A stretch of DNA of 64,000 bases from Thalassoglobus polymorphus (GTDB lineage: Bacteria; Planctomycetota; Planctomycetia; Planctomycetales; Planctomycetaceae), in NCBI RefSeq assembly GCF_007744255.1, contig NZ_CP036267.1:1595541-1659540 (forward strand). Reading direction: 5' to 3'. Numbering within the stretch: the stretch's first letter is position 1; each line of letters begins with the position of its first letter. Shown piece after piece: positions 37,096 to 45,636 of the stretch. Under the pieces are notes generated by a model, which saw only the letters and a program-made list of their open reading frames with translations, ran no database searches and had not been told where the DNA came from. Both the position numbers and the translations under genes were made by a program.

Positions 37096-38472
37096 ATGTT
37101 AAGCCTTGAAGGGAAAGGGAAAGCGCAAACCTGCGATGGAATGACGAGACGCGATTTCATGCAGGTCGGCTCCCTGGGAGCGATGGGACTTTCTCTTCCG
37201 CACTACTTACAGGCCAAAGAAGCAGGGAAAATACGTCCCGGCAACGATAATAAAGCCTGCATCATGATTTTTAATCTGGGGGCTCCCAGCCATATCGATC
37301 TGTTCGATATGAAGCCGGAAGCCGCCGCTGAAGTGCGAGGGCCGTTTAAGCCAATTTCGACCACAGCGGACGGTGTGCAGATTTCAGAGATTCTTCCTGA
37401 ACATGCAAAAATTGCCGATAAGTTCTCGCTTGTGCGTTCCTGTCACCACACTGGAGCTGCTGTTCACGATGCTGGATGGCAAATGATGCAGACTGGACGT
37501 CAGTTCACCGGTGGAGTGAATACGCCTCATGCCGGTGCGGTTGTCAGTTACTTACGTGGCCGAAAAACAGACTTACCACCCTTTGTGGTCTTGCCGGAAC
37601 TGATGGGCAGGGGAGGGGGGAACCTTCCGAATGGTCAGGCTGGCGGATTCCTGGGAAAAGCGAATGACCCGTTTGCCTTGAATGCCGATCCATCCGAGAA
37701 GAATTTTAAGGTCCCCGATTTGCTCCCACCACCGGAAGTCGGAACAGTTCGGCTCGAACGACGGCGGAAAATGCGAGACATCGTCGACTCAACCGTGAAA
37801 AACTTCGAAGCGACCGAAAGTGCGGATCTCCTCAATAGCAACTTCAGTGCCGCATTTCGCATGATGACCAGCTCCCAGGCGCGTGACGCATTTGATCTCA
37901 CCAAAGAGTCAGCCAAGGTGCGTCAACGATACGGCATGAATCGGTTTGGCCAAAGCTGTCTGCTTGCTCGTCGGTTAATCGAAGCCGGAGTTCGCTTCGT
38001 CACCATTAACACCTTCCTGACAGTCTTCAACGAAGTGACTTGGGACATTCATGGCTCGAAGCCGTTCACTTCCATTGCAGGCATGAAGGATATCGTCTGT
38101 CCGATGTACGATCAGGCATACGCATCACTCATTCAAGATTTGAGCGACCGTGGAATGCTCGACGACACGCTCGTTTGCAACATCGCAGAATTCGGACGAA
38201 CTCCGAAAGTGAACCCAGCTGGCGGTCGAGACCATTGGCCGCAGTGCTTCACATCCTACTTCGCTGGTGGTGGAGTGCAGGGGGGGCAAGTTGTCGGAGC
38301 GAGTGACCCAGTCGGAGGTGTGCCAGCAGATCGTCCCGTTGACCCCGGCAACATTGTAGCGACCATTTTCCACAGCATGGGGTTTGACTTGGAAACTCAT
38401 CTGCCGGGCCCAGCCGGTCGACCGTTCCCACTGGTCGATTTCGGAAAGAAAGAAATACACGAATTGTTTTGA
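37096..38472 (+). CDS. DUF1501 family secreted protein (copy 2)
   Basis: Second DUF1501 protein, with a twin-arginine signal (MTRRDFMQVGSLGAMGLSLP) and the family blocks NLGAPSHIDLFDMKP, WDIHGSKPF and FGRTPKVNPAGGRDHWP. Function unknown, with an alkaline-phosphatase-like fold. The frame is open from ATG 37006, but ATG 37096 (or 37093) is preceded by AAAGGAAG at good distance and matches how DUF1501 proteins begin. It lacks an adjacent DUF1549/1553 partner. The kinase gene follows 107 bases downstream on the same strand. Confidence 0.9.
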   Translation: MLSLEGKGKAQTCDGMTRRDFMQVGSLGAMGLSLPHYLQAKEAGKIRPGNDNKACIMIFNLGAPSHIDLFDMKPEAAAEVRGPFKPISTTADGVQISEILPEHAKIADKFSLVRSCHHTGAAVHDAGWQMMQTGRQFTGGVNTPHAGAVVSYLRGRKTDLPPFVVLPELMGRGGGNLPNGQAGGFLGKANDPFALNADPSEKNFKVPDLLPPPEVGTVRLERRRKMRDIVDSTVKNFEATESADLLNSNFSAAFRMMTSSQARDAFDLTKESAKVRQRYGMNRFGQSCLLARRLIEAGVRFVTINTFLTVFNEVTWDIHGSKPFTSIAGMKDIVCPMYDQAYASLIQDLSDRGMLDDTLVCNIAEFGRTPKVNPAGGRDHWPQCFTSYFAGGGVQGGQVVGASDPVGGVPADRPVDPGNIVATIFHSMGFDLETHLPGPAGRPFPLVDFGKKEIHELF

Positions 38473-38579
38473 CTCGTTGAAGCCAAGCCAGAACAAGAGA
38501 TCGAAAATTCAGTGAATGATTGCGATTTCAGAAGTATTGTCAGCGGTTCTCAAGCAATTCTGCAAATTGAGGTAAGTAC

Positions 38580-40133
38580 GTGTCTGAGAGTGACAAGATT
38601 GACGAATATGAACTGATCAACTGTATTGCTACAGGATCGGCAACACAGATTTGGGAAGTCAAAAAGAGCGGAAGTGCGCAACCGCTGGCGATGAAGCTAC
38701 TGCTCGAAGAAGCACTGCTTGATCCTGAACAGAAGAAGTCCCTCAAGCATGAGGCGACCATCGGTAAGTCGATGGAGCATCCTTCGATTATTCAGATTTA
38801 CGACCTGAAGATCACCAAGAAGCTCGGCTACTACACAATGGAGTACTTCCGTTCTGGAAACCTGAAGTCTCTGATTCGCAACGATCATGCTCAGGCGCAG
38901 GGGCGCATCAAGAAAGTCATGGAGGCACTTTCTCAAGCACTCGCTTATTTTCATGACAAAGGCTGGGTTCATCGTGATGTCAAACCGGACAATGTGCTTT
39001 TGAATAAGGGAGGGGAAGTTCGGCTCATTGACTTTTCACTGAGTAGCAAACCATCGAACGCCATTTTACGGGCGATGACGAAGAAGAGTCGAATTGTCAT
39101 TCAGGGGACGCGGACGTATCTCGCTCCAGAATTGATTCGTCGCGAGGCACTTACGCCCTCTGTGGATATCTATAGTCTGGGAGTTTTGCTTTATGAAGTC
39201 CTCACGGGGAACCCTCCATTTCGAACTGCCAATCCAAACGACTTGTTGATGATGCACGTTCGAGACAAGCCGGTGAAACCTTCCGAAATTGATGACAACA
39301 TCTCTCCCGAAGCAGACGAGCTGATCTATAAACTCCTTGCCAAGCAGGTGAAAGAACGTCCCGCTTCAATGCAGGAAGTCTTCGCAGCTGTCCGCGGGAT
39401 GAACTTCTTCAAAGAAGATCCTGTCAAAGTACAGCGAGAGCGCAAGGAGGCACTCGATCTGTCTGATGCTCAAGCTGCTGAGGATCGACTCGACAGTCGT
39501 CGAGATGCCAGCCGTGATCGCAGCAAAGATAGTCAGTCGAAACCAGCGCCAAAGCCGAAACCAAAACCCAAGCCGATTCCTGTCGCAGAGGAAAAGCCTC
39601 AGCCGCCCCCACCTCAACAACAACAGCCCATGCCAGGATATCCACCACAGCCAGGTGTGCCTCAACCGGGCATGCCTCATCCAGGGATGCCTATGCCGGG
39701 CTACCCCGGAACGATGCCTGGTCAAATGCCGCCTGGTTATCCAATGGCTCCCGGGATGATGCCGGGGTTTCCTCAGCAGCCCGGAATGATGCCGGGACAG
39801 ATGCCACCTGGGTATCCGCCACAACCGGGAATGGCTCCCGGTTATCCACAACCTGGGATGCCCTATCCCGGAGCTCCTCAACCGGGGGGAATGCCTCCGC
39901 AACCCGGCCCACCAGCTGGACAACCGGGAGGTCAACCCCCACAACCTGGTGCACCTGCTCCAACGCCAGCTGCCCCACAGCAGCAAATGCCTCCAGCAGC
40001 GGCTCCACCTGGCGCGCCCCCTGCAGCGCCGCAGCAAACTCAGAGTCCACAACCCTCTGCTCCGCCTGCTGAACAACAAAAACCGAAAGAGGACATCCCT
40101 TTAGCAACCTTTGATGACCTCGAAATTGAATAA
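38580..40133 (+). CDS. Ser/Thr protein kinase with Pro-rich tail
   Basis: A 517-residue Hanks-type kinase. The catalytic domain covers about residues 10-275: Lys39 (AMKLL), Glu58, the catalytic HRDVKPDN (131-138), and APE at 182-184. Two elements are unusual. The glycine loop reads ATGSATQIW with only one of the usual glycines, and the DFG motif is DFS (151-153). A charged linker at about 275-335 leads into a Pro/Gly/Met/Gln-rich tail with many PGMP/PGYP units, and no transmembrane segment is seen, so it is probably cytoplasmic. The start is GTG 38580 with TGAGGT before it. accA follows after 57 bases and may be co-transcribed. Confidence 0.88.
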   Translation: MSESDKIDEYELINCIATGSATQIWEVKKSGSAQPLAMKLLLEEALLDPEQKKSLKHEATIGKSMEHPSIIQIYDLKITKKLGYYTMEYFRSGNLKSLIRNDHAQAQGRIKKVMEALSQALAYFHDKGWVHRDVKPDNVLLNKGGEVRLIDFSLSSKPSNAILRAMTKKSRIVIQGTRTYLAPELIRREALTPSVDIYSLGVLLYEVLTGNPPFRTANPNDLLMMHVRDKPVKPSEIDDNISPEADELIYKLLAKQVKERPASMQEVFAAVRGMNFFKEDPVKVQRERKEALDLSDAQAAEDRLDSRRDASRDRSKDSQSKPAPKPKPKPKPIPVAEEKPQPPPPQQQQPMPGYPPQPGVPQPGMPHPGMPMPGYPGTMPGQMPPGYPMAPGMMPGFPQQPGMMPGQMPPGYPPQPGMAPGYPQPGMPYPGAPQPGGMPPQPGPPAGQPGGQPPQPGAPAPTPAAPQQQMPPAAAPPGAPPAAPQQTQSPQPSAPPAEQQKPKEDIPLATFDDLEIE

Positions 40134-40190
40134 TCGATTTCCCTGAATTCGATCCAGAAATCCATCACGACAAATAACGATTCTATCACT

Positions 40191-41180
40191 ATGTCCGCAC
40201 CACTTCCGCTCCCTTTCGAACGCCCCATTTTTGATCTGGAAAAGCAGTTAGAAAGTTTGGAGTCTCAGCCGAACCCTACAGCTGCCACGCGCGAGTCGAT
40301 CCGTAACATTCGGACTGAACTTACGAAACTGAAAAGGGAAACCTACGAGCAACTCGACGCTTGGCAAATTGTCCAAGTGGCTCGGCACGATGAGCGTCCC
40401 AAAGCGTTGGACTACATTGAACTGGTCTTTGATGAATTTGTGGAACTCCACGGAGACAAATCCTTTGGAGATGATCGGGCCATCCTGACCGGGCTCGCAA
40501 AGATTGGTGACCGCAAAGTGATGCTGGTCGCGCAGCAGAAAGGACGGAATCTCAAAGAACGCCTCGAGCACAATTATGGGATGGCTCACCCCGAGGGATA
40601 TCGAAAAGCTCTCTCAAAGATGCAGATGGCCGCCAAGTACAACCTGCCGATTGTGTGCCTCATCGACACCGCCGGAGCATATCCCGGAATTGAAGCGGAA
40701 GAACGCGGACAGGCGTATCAAATTGCTTTGAACCTGCGCGAGATGTCCAAGATCAACACCCCTATCGTTTGTGTGGTGATCGGGGAAGGGGGGAGTGGGG
40801 GCGCACTTGGAATTGGAATCGGAGATCATATCTCCATGCTCCGTTTCGCTTACTACTCGGTGATCAGTCCAGAGGGATGTGCAGGCATTCTCTGGAAGCA
40901 CGCCAAGTTCGCAGACAAGGCCGCGCTCGCCCTGAAGTTTACGAGTTCGGACCTGCTCAGAATGGGCATTGTTGACGAAGTCATCGACGAGCCACTCGGC
41001 GGAGCTCATCGCAATCACCGGCAGATGGCTACTTATCTGACAGCCTCTCTGAACAATGCTCTCAAGCAGCTTTCTGAGATCCCGAAAGACGAGCTCATCG
41101 ACCGCCGCTACGACAAGTTCCGCAAGATCGGAGTCTTCGAAGAAACGGTGCAGGCAGCCCCGTTGGAATCGGAAGCTTAA
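40191..41180 (+). CDS. accA: Acetyl-CoA carboxylase carboxyltransferase subunit alpha
   Basis: AccA pairs with AccD to transfer the carboxyl group from biotin to acetyl-CoA, making malonyl-CoA for fatty-acid synthesis. Diagnostic stretches are the N-terminal helix opening FDLEKQLESLE, then FVELHGDKSFGDDRAILTG, KGRNLKERLEHNYGMAHPEG, LIDTAGAYPGIEAEERGQ and IGEGGSGGALGIG, which shapes the oxyanion hole. The length of 329 residues is standard. accD is not in the window, as is common when the two are split. Confidence 0.96.
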   Translation: MSAPLPLPFERPIFDLEKQLESLESQPNPTAATRESIRNIRTELTKLKRETYEQLDAWQIVQVARHDERPKALDYIELVFDEFVELHGDKSFGDDRAILTGLAKIGDRKVMLVAQQKGRNLKERLEHNYGMAHPEGYRKALSKMQMAAKYNLPIVCLIDTAGAYPGIEAEERGQAYQIALNLREMSKINTPIVCVVIGEGGSGGALGIGIGDHISMLRFAYYSVISPEGCAGILWKHAKFADKAALALKFTSSDLLRMGIVDEVIDEPLGGAHRNHRQMATYLTASLNNALKQLSEIPKDELIDRRYDKFRKIGVFEETVQAAPLESEA

Positions 41181-41656
41181 CTGGCTCTGAACCGACACTG
41201 AACCGTCTCGAGAATTGCGACTCTTGAGCACGTTCTGTGAACGGACAGAGAGCAGAACTCTCTATTCGCATTTAAGCAGCACAACCCTCAATATTGGTTT
41301 GACTGCTTATTTGCCGTACCCGAATCGAACATAACGGACATTATCGGACGTTGGGGTATGGTCCTTTTACGAGGGAATGAGAACTCCCTGGGGATGTCGC
41401 AGTTCACGAAGGCGCTTTGAAGGTCGTATTTCGAACCTGCGCCATCGCCTCTTTCCGTCTCTTCAAATCTGCCTCAGTTGACCATCTTCTTTCGAGTCTG
41501 GTTCCCGCTGAGGATGGCCTCGAAACTTTCGTTCTCCCCTTCGTGTTTCCTCTGTCTGTTTTTCTCTGTCTGTAAACGGCGTTGAGGTCTGCATCGTTGG
41601 GGGCACAGTCGGATTGATCGAGTTTTTTTACGCGCTCGACGAGTGTTGAGAACGAA
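41181..41656. other. Convergent intergenic region
   Basis: A 476-base spacer between convergent accA and the cvpA-like gene. A short inverted pair (AGAGA...TCTCT near 41245) could form a weak hairpin after accA. No repeat copy, RNA gene or credible ORF is seen. Confidence 0.35.
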
Positions 41657-42922
41657 CTATCGAGTCGATCCGCTGCGCGGATTGCTCACCGCTTTGAGTC
41701 GATCTTGAATCTCGGGGGCGAGCTTCCAGATCGGGATGTTTGCCAGTTCTGCCTGGCGATAAATTCTTTGCTCGAGTGTGCTTTGTCCTGTTGTCTGTCG
41801 ATCCGGATCTGGCAGCGAACGAATGTCTGCATTCCAGTCTTTCAGGACTCCCAGATAAATCTCATCCGGGAGTGCTCCTAAAAACTGGCTGATCTGGTCT
41901 TCGAAATTCTTTTGTTGCACAGGATCTCTGCTGTAAACAGCTGCCACTTGCTTGGTGTACGAGGCGATCTCTGCTTTGAGATTGGATTGTGGAGGCGTTG
42001 TTGGGGGCTCAACGGGAAGCCCCGGGTCAACTGGTTTTGGAGTTGTTGGAACATTCAGAAAGCTGGAAAGACGCCCCAGCAGTATTTGTGATCCTTGATT
42101 GCGAAACGGCTGCAAGAGAGTTTCAAATTCTGAGCGTTCTTGAGGGCTCGCGCTCTTCAAATTTTCGACCAAACGACTGGCGAGCTCGTTTTGCGTTTGC
42201 GGATTGGATTCGCTTTGAATCGCAGAAATGAGAAGCTGCTGGGTTTGCAAGCTGACGAGATTTTTGAGTTCAGTGACAGGGTCAAAACCAGGCTGATTGG
42301 GATTTGGGAGAGATCCATTGTCGATCGTTCCAGAATCCCCCAATGAAATATTTGTTCCGGGGAGATGATCATGCCCAAGATGAGAGTGCTCGTCAGCGTA
42401 GTGATTGCCCAGTTCATCGTCATCCAGTAGGTGGATATATTTTTCGAGCGCTTCGACGAGATTTGGAGGGAGAACCTCTAAGTAGGAATGGCCAGTTTTC
42501 ACAATTCGGGCCGCTGCAATTCCGCTTCGGGATTTTTTCAACGATTCACGGGCATCCTCGGAAACTGTCACGATCGCGAACGTCATAATCAGGCACAAAA
42601 TGACCCCTTTGACGAATCCGAAAACTGCTCCGAGGTGACTGTCAAACTCTTTGAGCTTCACACGCACCAGATACTCAGAAATCCTGCCCGCGATCACGTA
42701 TGCGATCAGCGTGAAAAAGATGTAAGCTCCGAACAGAATGACCCAAGTATTGAGCGGTTCTTCAAGAGTGACATATGGGCCAGCGAATTGAGAGATTCCA
42801 TCCGCAAATGCAAAGCAGAGTACAATTCCAGCGATGCCAGCAAGCTGTAGAACCATCCCGCGTGCGGCACCGCGCACGGCAAAATAAATGAGGATGGCCA
42901 ATACCAATATGTCATACCACAT
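41657..42922 (-). CDS. CvpA family membrane protein
   Basis: The first ~170 residues are a CvpA domain: four hydrophobic helices beginning MWYDILVLAILIYFAVRGAARGMVLQLAG, with the family Gly/Arg-rich turn after helix 1. CvpA proteins are inner-membrane proteins linked to colicin V export, envelope homeostasis and biofilm. The remaining ~250 residues are soluble, Gln/Ser/Pro-rich, and unusually long for the family. They include a Pro-rich linker (PTTPKPVDPGLPVEPPTTPP) and a helical C-terminus. Function of the tail unknown. It is transcribed toward accA and away from trxB. Confidence 0.8.
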   Translation of the reverse strand: MWYDILVLAILIYFAVRGAARGMVLQLAGIAGIVLCFAFADGISQFAGPYVTLEEPLNTWVILFGAYIFFTLIAYVIAGRISEYLVRVKLKEFDSHLGAVFGFVKGVILCLIMTFAIVTVSEDARESLKKSRSGIAAARIVKTGHSYLEVLPPNLVEALEKYIHLLDDDELGNHYADEHSHLGHDHLPGTNISLGDSGTIDNGSLPNPNQPGFDPVTELKNLVSLQTQQLLISAIQSESNPQTQNELASRLVENLKSASPQERSEFETLLQPFRNQGSQILLGRLSSFLNVPTTPKPVDPGLPVEPPTTPPQSNLKAEIASYTKQVAAVYSRDPVQQKNFEDQISQFLGALPDEIYLGVLKDWNADIRSLPDPDRQTTGQSTLEQRIYRQAELANIPIWKLAPEIQDRLKAVSNPRSGSTR

Positions 42923-43134
42923 GATCTCTTCACTCCGTTACCAGAAGATCTGTTATCGGGAGTCTATGTAGGGCAGGCAGTTCAGGTAAAGCCCGGATCT
43001 CAGAGAGTTAATCCTGTGTCAAAAGAGGGGATTCACGAAGTCCACGAAGAAAAGCGGCTTCAGGTTGTTCGCCAGATTCGAGATGGATCTCAAGCCAACA
43101 AGAGCGACACTGAAGAGGCACCAAGGAATGCAAA

Positions 43135-43165
43135 AAATAGCCGGGCACTTAGAATGTGCCCGGCT
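43135..43165 (-). terminator. Rho-independent terminator for trxB
   Basis: AGCCGGGCAC and GTGCCCGGCT form a 10-bp stem. On the minus strand it is followed by ATTTTTTG. It lies beyond repeat copy 4, so the trxB transcript should include the repeat in its 3' untranslated region. Confidence 0.75.
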
Positions 43166-43269
43166 AGAGTATCTTTTGAATTGGTTTGCAGGATCTGCCT
43201 CGTGGCGAACAGCATTTTTAGTAGAGAAATGCGTTCTTCACGGGCGCGACCAGCATTAAAAATGCTCTC
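43165..43269 (+). repeat. Dispersed planctomycete repeat, copy 4
   Basis: Starts TAGAGTATCTTTTG and keeps GAATTGGTTTGCAGG, CTGCCTCGTGGCGAACAGC and TTCTTCACGGGC. The last third is altered (CGCGACCAGCATTAAAAATGCTCT), giving a different terminal hairpin. It ends within three bases of the trxB stop codon. Confidence 0.8.
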
Positions 43270-43271
43270 AA

Positions 43272-44324
43272 TTAGATGAGACCAGCTAAACCGAGAAATC
43301 GCTCGGCATCGAGCGCGGACATGCATCCGGTCCCTGCAGCGGTCACCGCTTGACGATAATGGTCGTCTGCGACATCCCCGGCGGCGAAGACACCTTCCAC
43401 ACTGGTGTTCGTCCGGAACGGGACGGTCCATTTGACATAGCCCTTCTCGTTCATGTCGAGATGGCCTTTGAGGAACTCTGTATTCGGGGTATGTCCGATG
43501 GCAGCGAAATAGCCAGCAGCTTCGAGTTCTTCAGTTTTGCTCTCGTCTTCTGTGCTGCGAATTCTGACTGCGGTGACCCCTGCCTCATCGGTCCCTAGAA
43601 TTTCATCAATGGTGGAATTCCACTTAATGTCAATTTTTGGGTTGTCGATGGCACGCTGCGCCATCACTTTACTCGCACGAAATTCATCGCGTCGGTGGAC
43701 GATATAGACTTTCGAGCCGAACTTGGCCAGGTAATCCGCTTCTTCCATCGCGCTGTCTCCTCCGCCAACAACAACCAATGGTTGATCGCGGAACCTTGGG
43801 AGCGCACCATCGCAGACTGCACAGGCCGAGACCCCTGCATTCTTAAACTGCTTCTCCGAATCGAGCCCAAGGTAATTTGCTCGTGCTCCAGTGGCAACGA
43901 TGACTGAGAGTGTTTCGAATTCCAGACCGCTTGTTGTTTTCAGTTTGAATGGTCGCTGAGAGAAATCGACTTCGACAACATCTTCGGTAATCGTTCGCGT
44001 TCCGAAGTTGATCGCTTGTTGACGCATCAACTCCATCAATTCAGGTCCACTTACCCCTGCTTTTTGATGCTCGCTGAGCATGTATTGGCGTTCAGCAGAA
44101 ATCGATGAAGAGAGATAACCCCCTAAGTCTCCATGTGGGAAACCTGGAAAGTTTTCGACTTCAGTGGTGATGGCAAGTTGCCCTTGTGGAGGACGGCCGA
44201 GATCCCAGTTCTCCTGCGTGTTTTCACCCTCAATGCAAAGGGGCTCCAGGCTTGCACGAGCTGCATAAATTCCGGCGGTCCATCCAGCGGGGCCTGAGCC
44301 AATAATGACAACCTGTTCTGGCAT
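43272..44324 (-). CDS. trxB: Thioredoxin-disulfide reductase
   Basis: TrxB is a flavoprotein that uses NADPH to reduce thioredoxin. The FAD-binding [16 protein letters not shown] opens the protein, the redox pair is C168-A-V-C171 ([13 protein letters not shown]), the NADPH site is [17 protein letters not shown], and the C-terminal FAD block is [23 protein letters not shown]. At 350 residues it is about 30 longer than E. coli TrxB. The difference is an insertion around residues 65-92 ([20 protein letters not shown]) in the FAD domain. A repeat and a terminator follow directly. Confidence 0.96.
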   Translation of the reverse strand: MPEQVVIIGSGPAGWTAGIYAARASLEPLCIEGENTQENWDLGRPPQGQLAITTEVENFPGFPHGDLGGYLSSSISAERQYMLSEHQKAGVSGPELMELMRQQAINFGTRTITEDVVEVDFSQRPFKLKTTSGLEFETLSVIVATGARANYLGLDSEKQFKNAGVSACAVCDGALPRFRDQPLVVVGGGDSAMEEADYLAKFGSKVYIVHRRDEFRASKVMAQRAIDNPKIDIKWNSTIDEILGTDEAGVTAVRIRSTEDESKTEELEAAGYFAAIGHTPNTEFLKGHLDMNEKGYVKWTVPFRTNTSVEGVFAAGDVADDHYRQAVTAAGTGCMSALDAERFLGLAGLI

Positions 44325-44645
44325 TCTGTTTTTCTCCGTTTCAGAAACTCGTCAACGTTGAATTGACGCTTGAATTGATGCTTAAACCACAAAAGTCTTT
44401 GGCTGATCCTGAATCATTCGTGATGTCCGGGGTCGGTCTCTGTAAAATACCGCACACGACGTAGATTTGCGCCCATACTAGTCGTTGATGGGAAACTGAC
44501 AACGCAATGCCTGTCGCAAATCCAATTTTGGCTTCGCGTTCTGCCTCGTGGCAAGCAGCCTTAGAGGTCGTGAAAAGCTCTGGGCAATCAGAGAGGATCG
44601 GCGGCGAGTCGGAAACGTGATGTTCAAAGGCCCTCTGGCGTCGGC
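44325..44645. other. Intergenic spacer with a decayed repeat copy
   Basis: A 321-base spacer between trxB and a lipoprotein gene. At about 44525-44568 the run CTGCCTCGTGGCAAGCAGCC with flanking AATTTTGGCT matches the centre of the dispersed repeat with several changes, so a decayed copy is likely. Nothing else is recognised. Confidence 0.5.
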
Positions 44646-45404
44646 TTACTCTGAGGAATGGCCAACGTGAATGACTGATGGCGAGCTTTCATGGCGTTTC
44701 TCGAAGCGATTTTGGAGACTCGCTTGTGGAAGATAATGCTGGAGAACATCGGAGTTGGCTTGAACGACTGCCAGACTTTCTTCAGGAACCTCTTTGATCA
44801 ATGTCAGGAACTCGCTGAGAGCGATTGTTTCTCGAATCACGGAAAGTCGTTGTTCACGTTGATGGACTGATTCTTCAGGCGATGGGTGCTCGACATCAAA
44901 AATGAGTGCTTCGAGTTGCTCTCTGAGGCGTCGCTGAGTTGCCAGAATGGGGACTTCCCCTTTGACCGTTGAGGCAGACCACGCAAGACTGATTTTGGTT
45001 GCAAGAGCCGCGAAGTTGTGTGGGTCGACATTCACTCTTTGAAACGACTTTGCAACTTCTGAATCTTCCAGCCAGGCATCTCCCTGTCTTTGTGGATCAA
45101 TGGCGGAGCGGTAACTTTGACGCAGATGCGAGATGTACTGTTTTACATTCATTGTCGAGCCGTTTTGGTCACCAAGGTCGGCACGAGCAAATTCAGGGAC
45201 CTGTTGAAGTGGAAGTTGGTCAACAATGGCTTTGAAATCTTCCAGATCCTGCTGAGTGACCGGTGATTTCCAGTCAATGCTGGCGATTTCAACCTTTGTC
45301 ACTGGCTGCGGTACTGAATTCGTTGCTCCCCCCTGCTCTGCGGAACCACAGCCAACAAGCAGAATGAGTGCAAGTCCGAGTTGAGTTTTCTGCAACAAAG
45401 CCAT
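44646..45404 (-). CDS. Hypothetical lipoprotein
   Basis: A protein of about 252 residues with a lipoprotein signal: MALLQKTQLGLALILLVGC, cysteine 19 being the predicted lipidated residue. ATG 45404 is chosen because AGGAGA precedes it by five bases. The open frame runs to 45491, but that extension crosses a terminator hairpin. The mature protein is helical and polar (VTQQDLEDFKAIVDQLPLQQ, HQREQRLSVIRETIALSEFLTLI), with no known domain that I recognise. It is probably anchored to a membrane and faces the periplasm. No operon partner is evident. Confidence 0.65.
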   Translation of the reverse strand: MALLQKTQLGLALILLVGCGSAEQGGATNSVPQPVTKVEIASIDWKSPVTQQDLEDFKAIVDQLPLQQVPEFARADLGDQNGSTMNVKQYISHLRQSYRSAIDPQRQGDAWLEDSEVAKSFQRVNVDPHNFAALATKISLAWSASTVKGEVPILATQRRLREQLEALIFDVEHPSPEESVHQREQRLSVIRETIALSEFLTLIKEVPEESLAVVQANSDVLQHYLPQASLQNRFEKRHESSPSVIHVGHSSE

Positions 45405-45429
45405 CGTCTTCTCCTGGGAGCCAACCTGC

Positions 45430-45463
45430 AAAAAAAGCGGGAAGACAGGCTTCCCGCTTTTTT
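45430..45463 (-). terminator. Strong rho-independent terminator
   Basis: AAAAAAGCGGGAAG and CTTCCCGCTTTTTT form a perfect stem with a 5-base loop and a T run on either strand. It lies about 175 bases past the stop of the outer-membrane protein gene and upstream of the lipoprotein gene, and separates the two transcripts. Confidence 0.9.
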
Positions 45464-45636
45464 CTGGTCCGGCAGTAGTTTGTTTGAACAAGTCTCAATT
45501 CAAAATGAGCGGAATTGGACTTGTCAGAATTCAGAGTCTCGTAAAATCAATTTTCGAAAATCTTCTGGCTGCGAATCGTGTTCAGTTTGCGAGTCAAAAA
45601 TAGATTCAGAATCTGAACATCAATTCGAAAGGTACT

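Larger units (their letters stand above)
42923..43271. other. Spacer holding repeat copy 4 and the trxB terminator
   Basis: About 350 bases between the cvpA-like start and the trxB stop. It contains the dispersed repeat (43165-43269) and a strong hairpin (43139-43165), both listed separately. The remaining ~200 bases show nothing recognisable. Confidence 0.5.

Noticed and set aside
40191-41180. Antisense ORFs over accA and the kinase Pro-rich tail
   Set aside because: These come from codon bias and low-complexity repeats; both sense genes are strongly supported.
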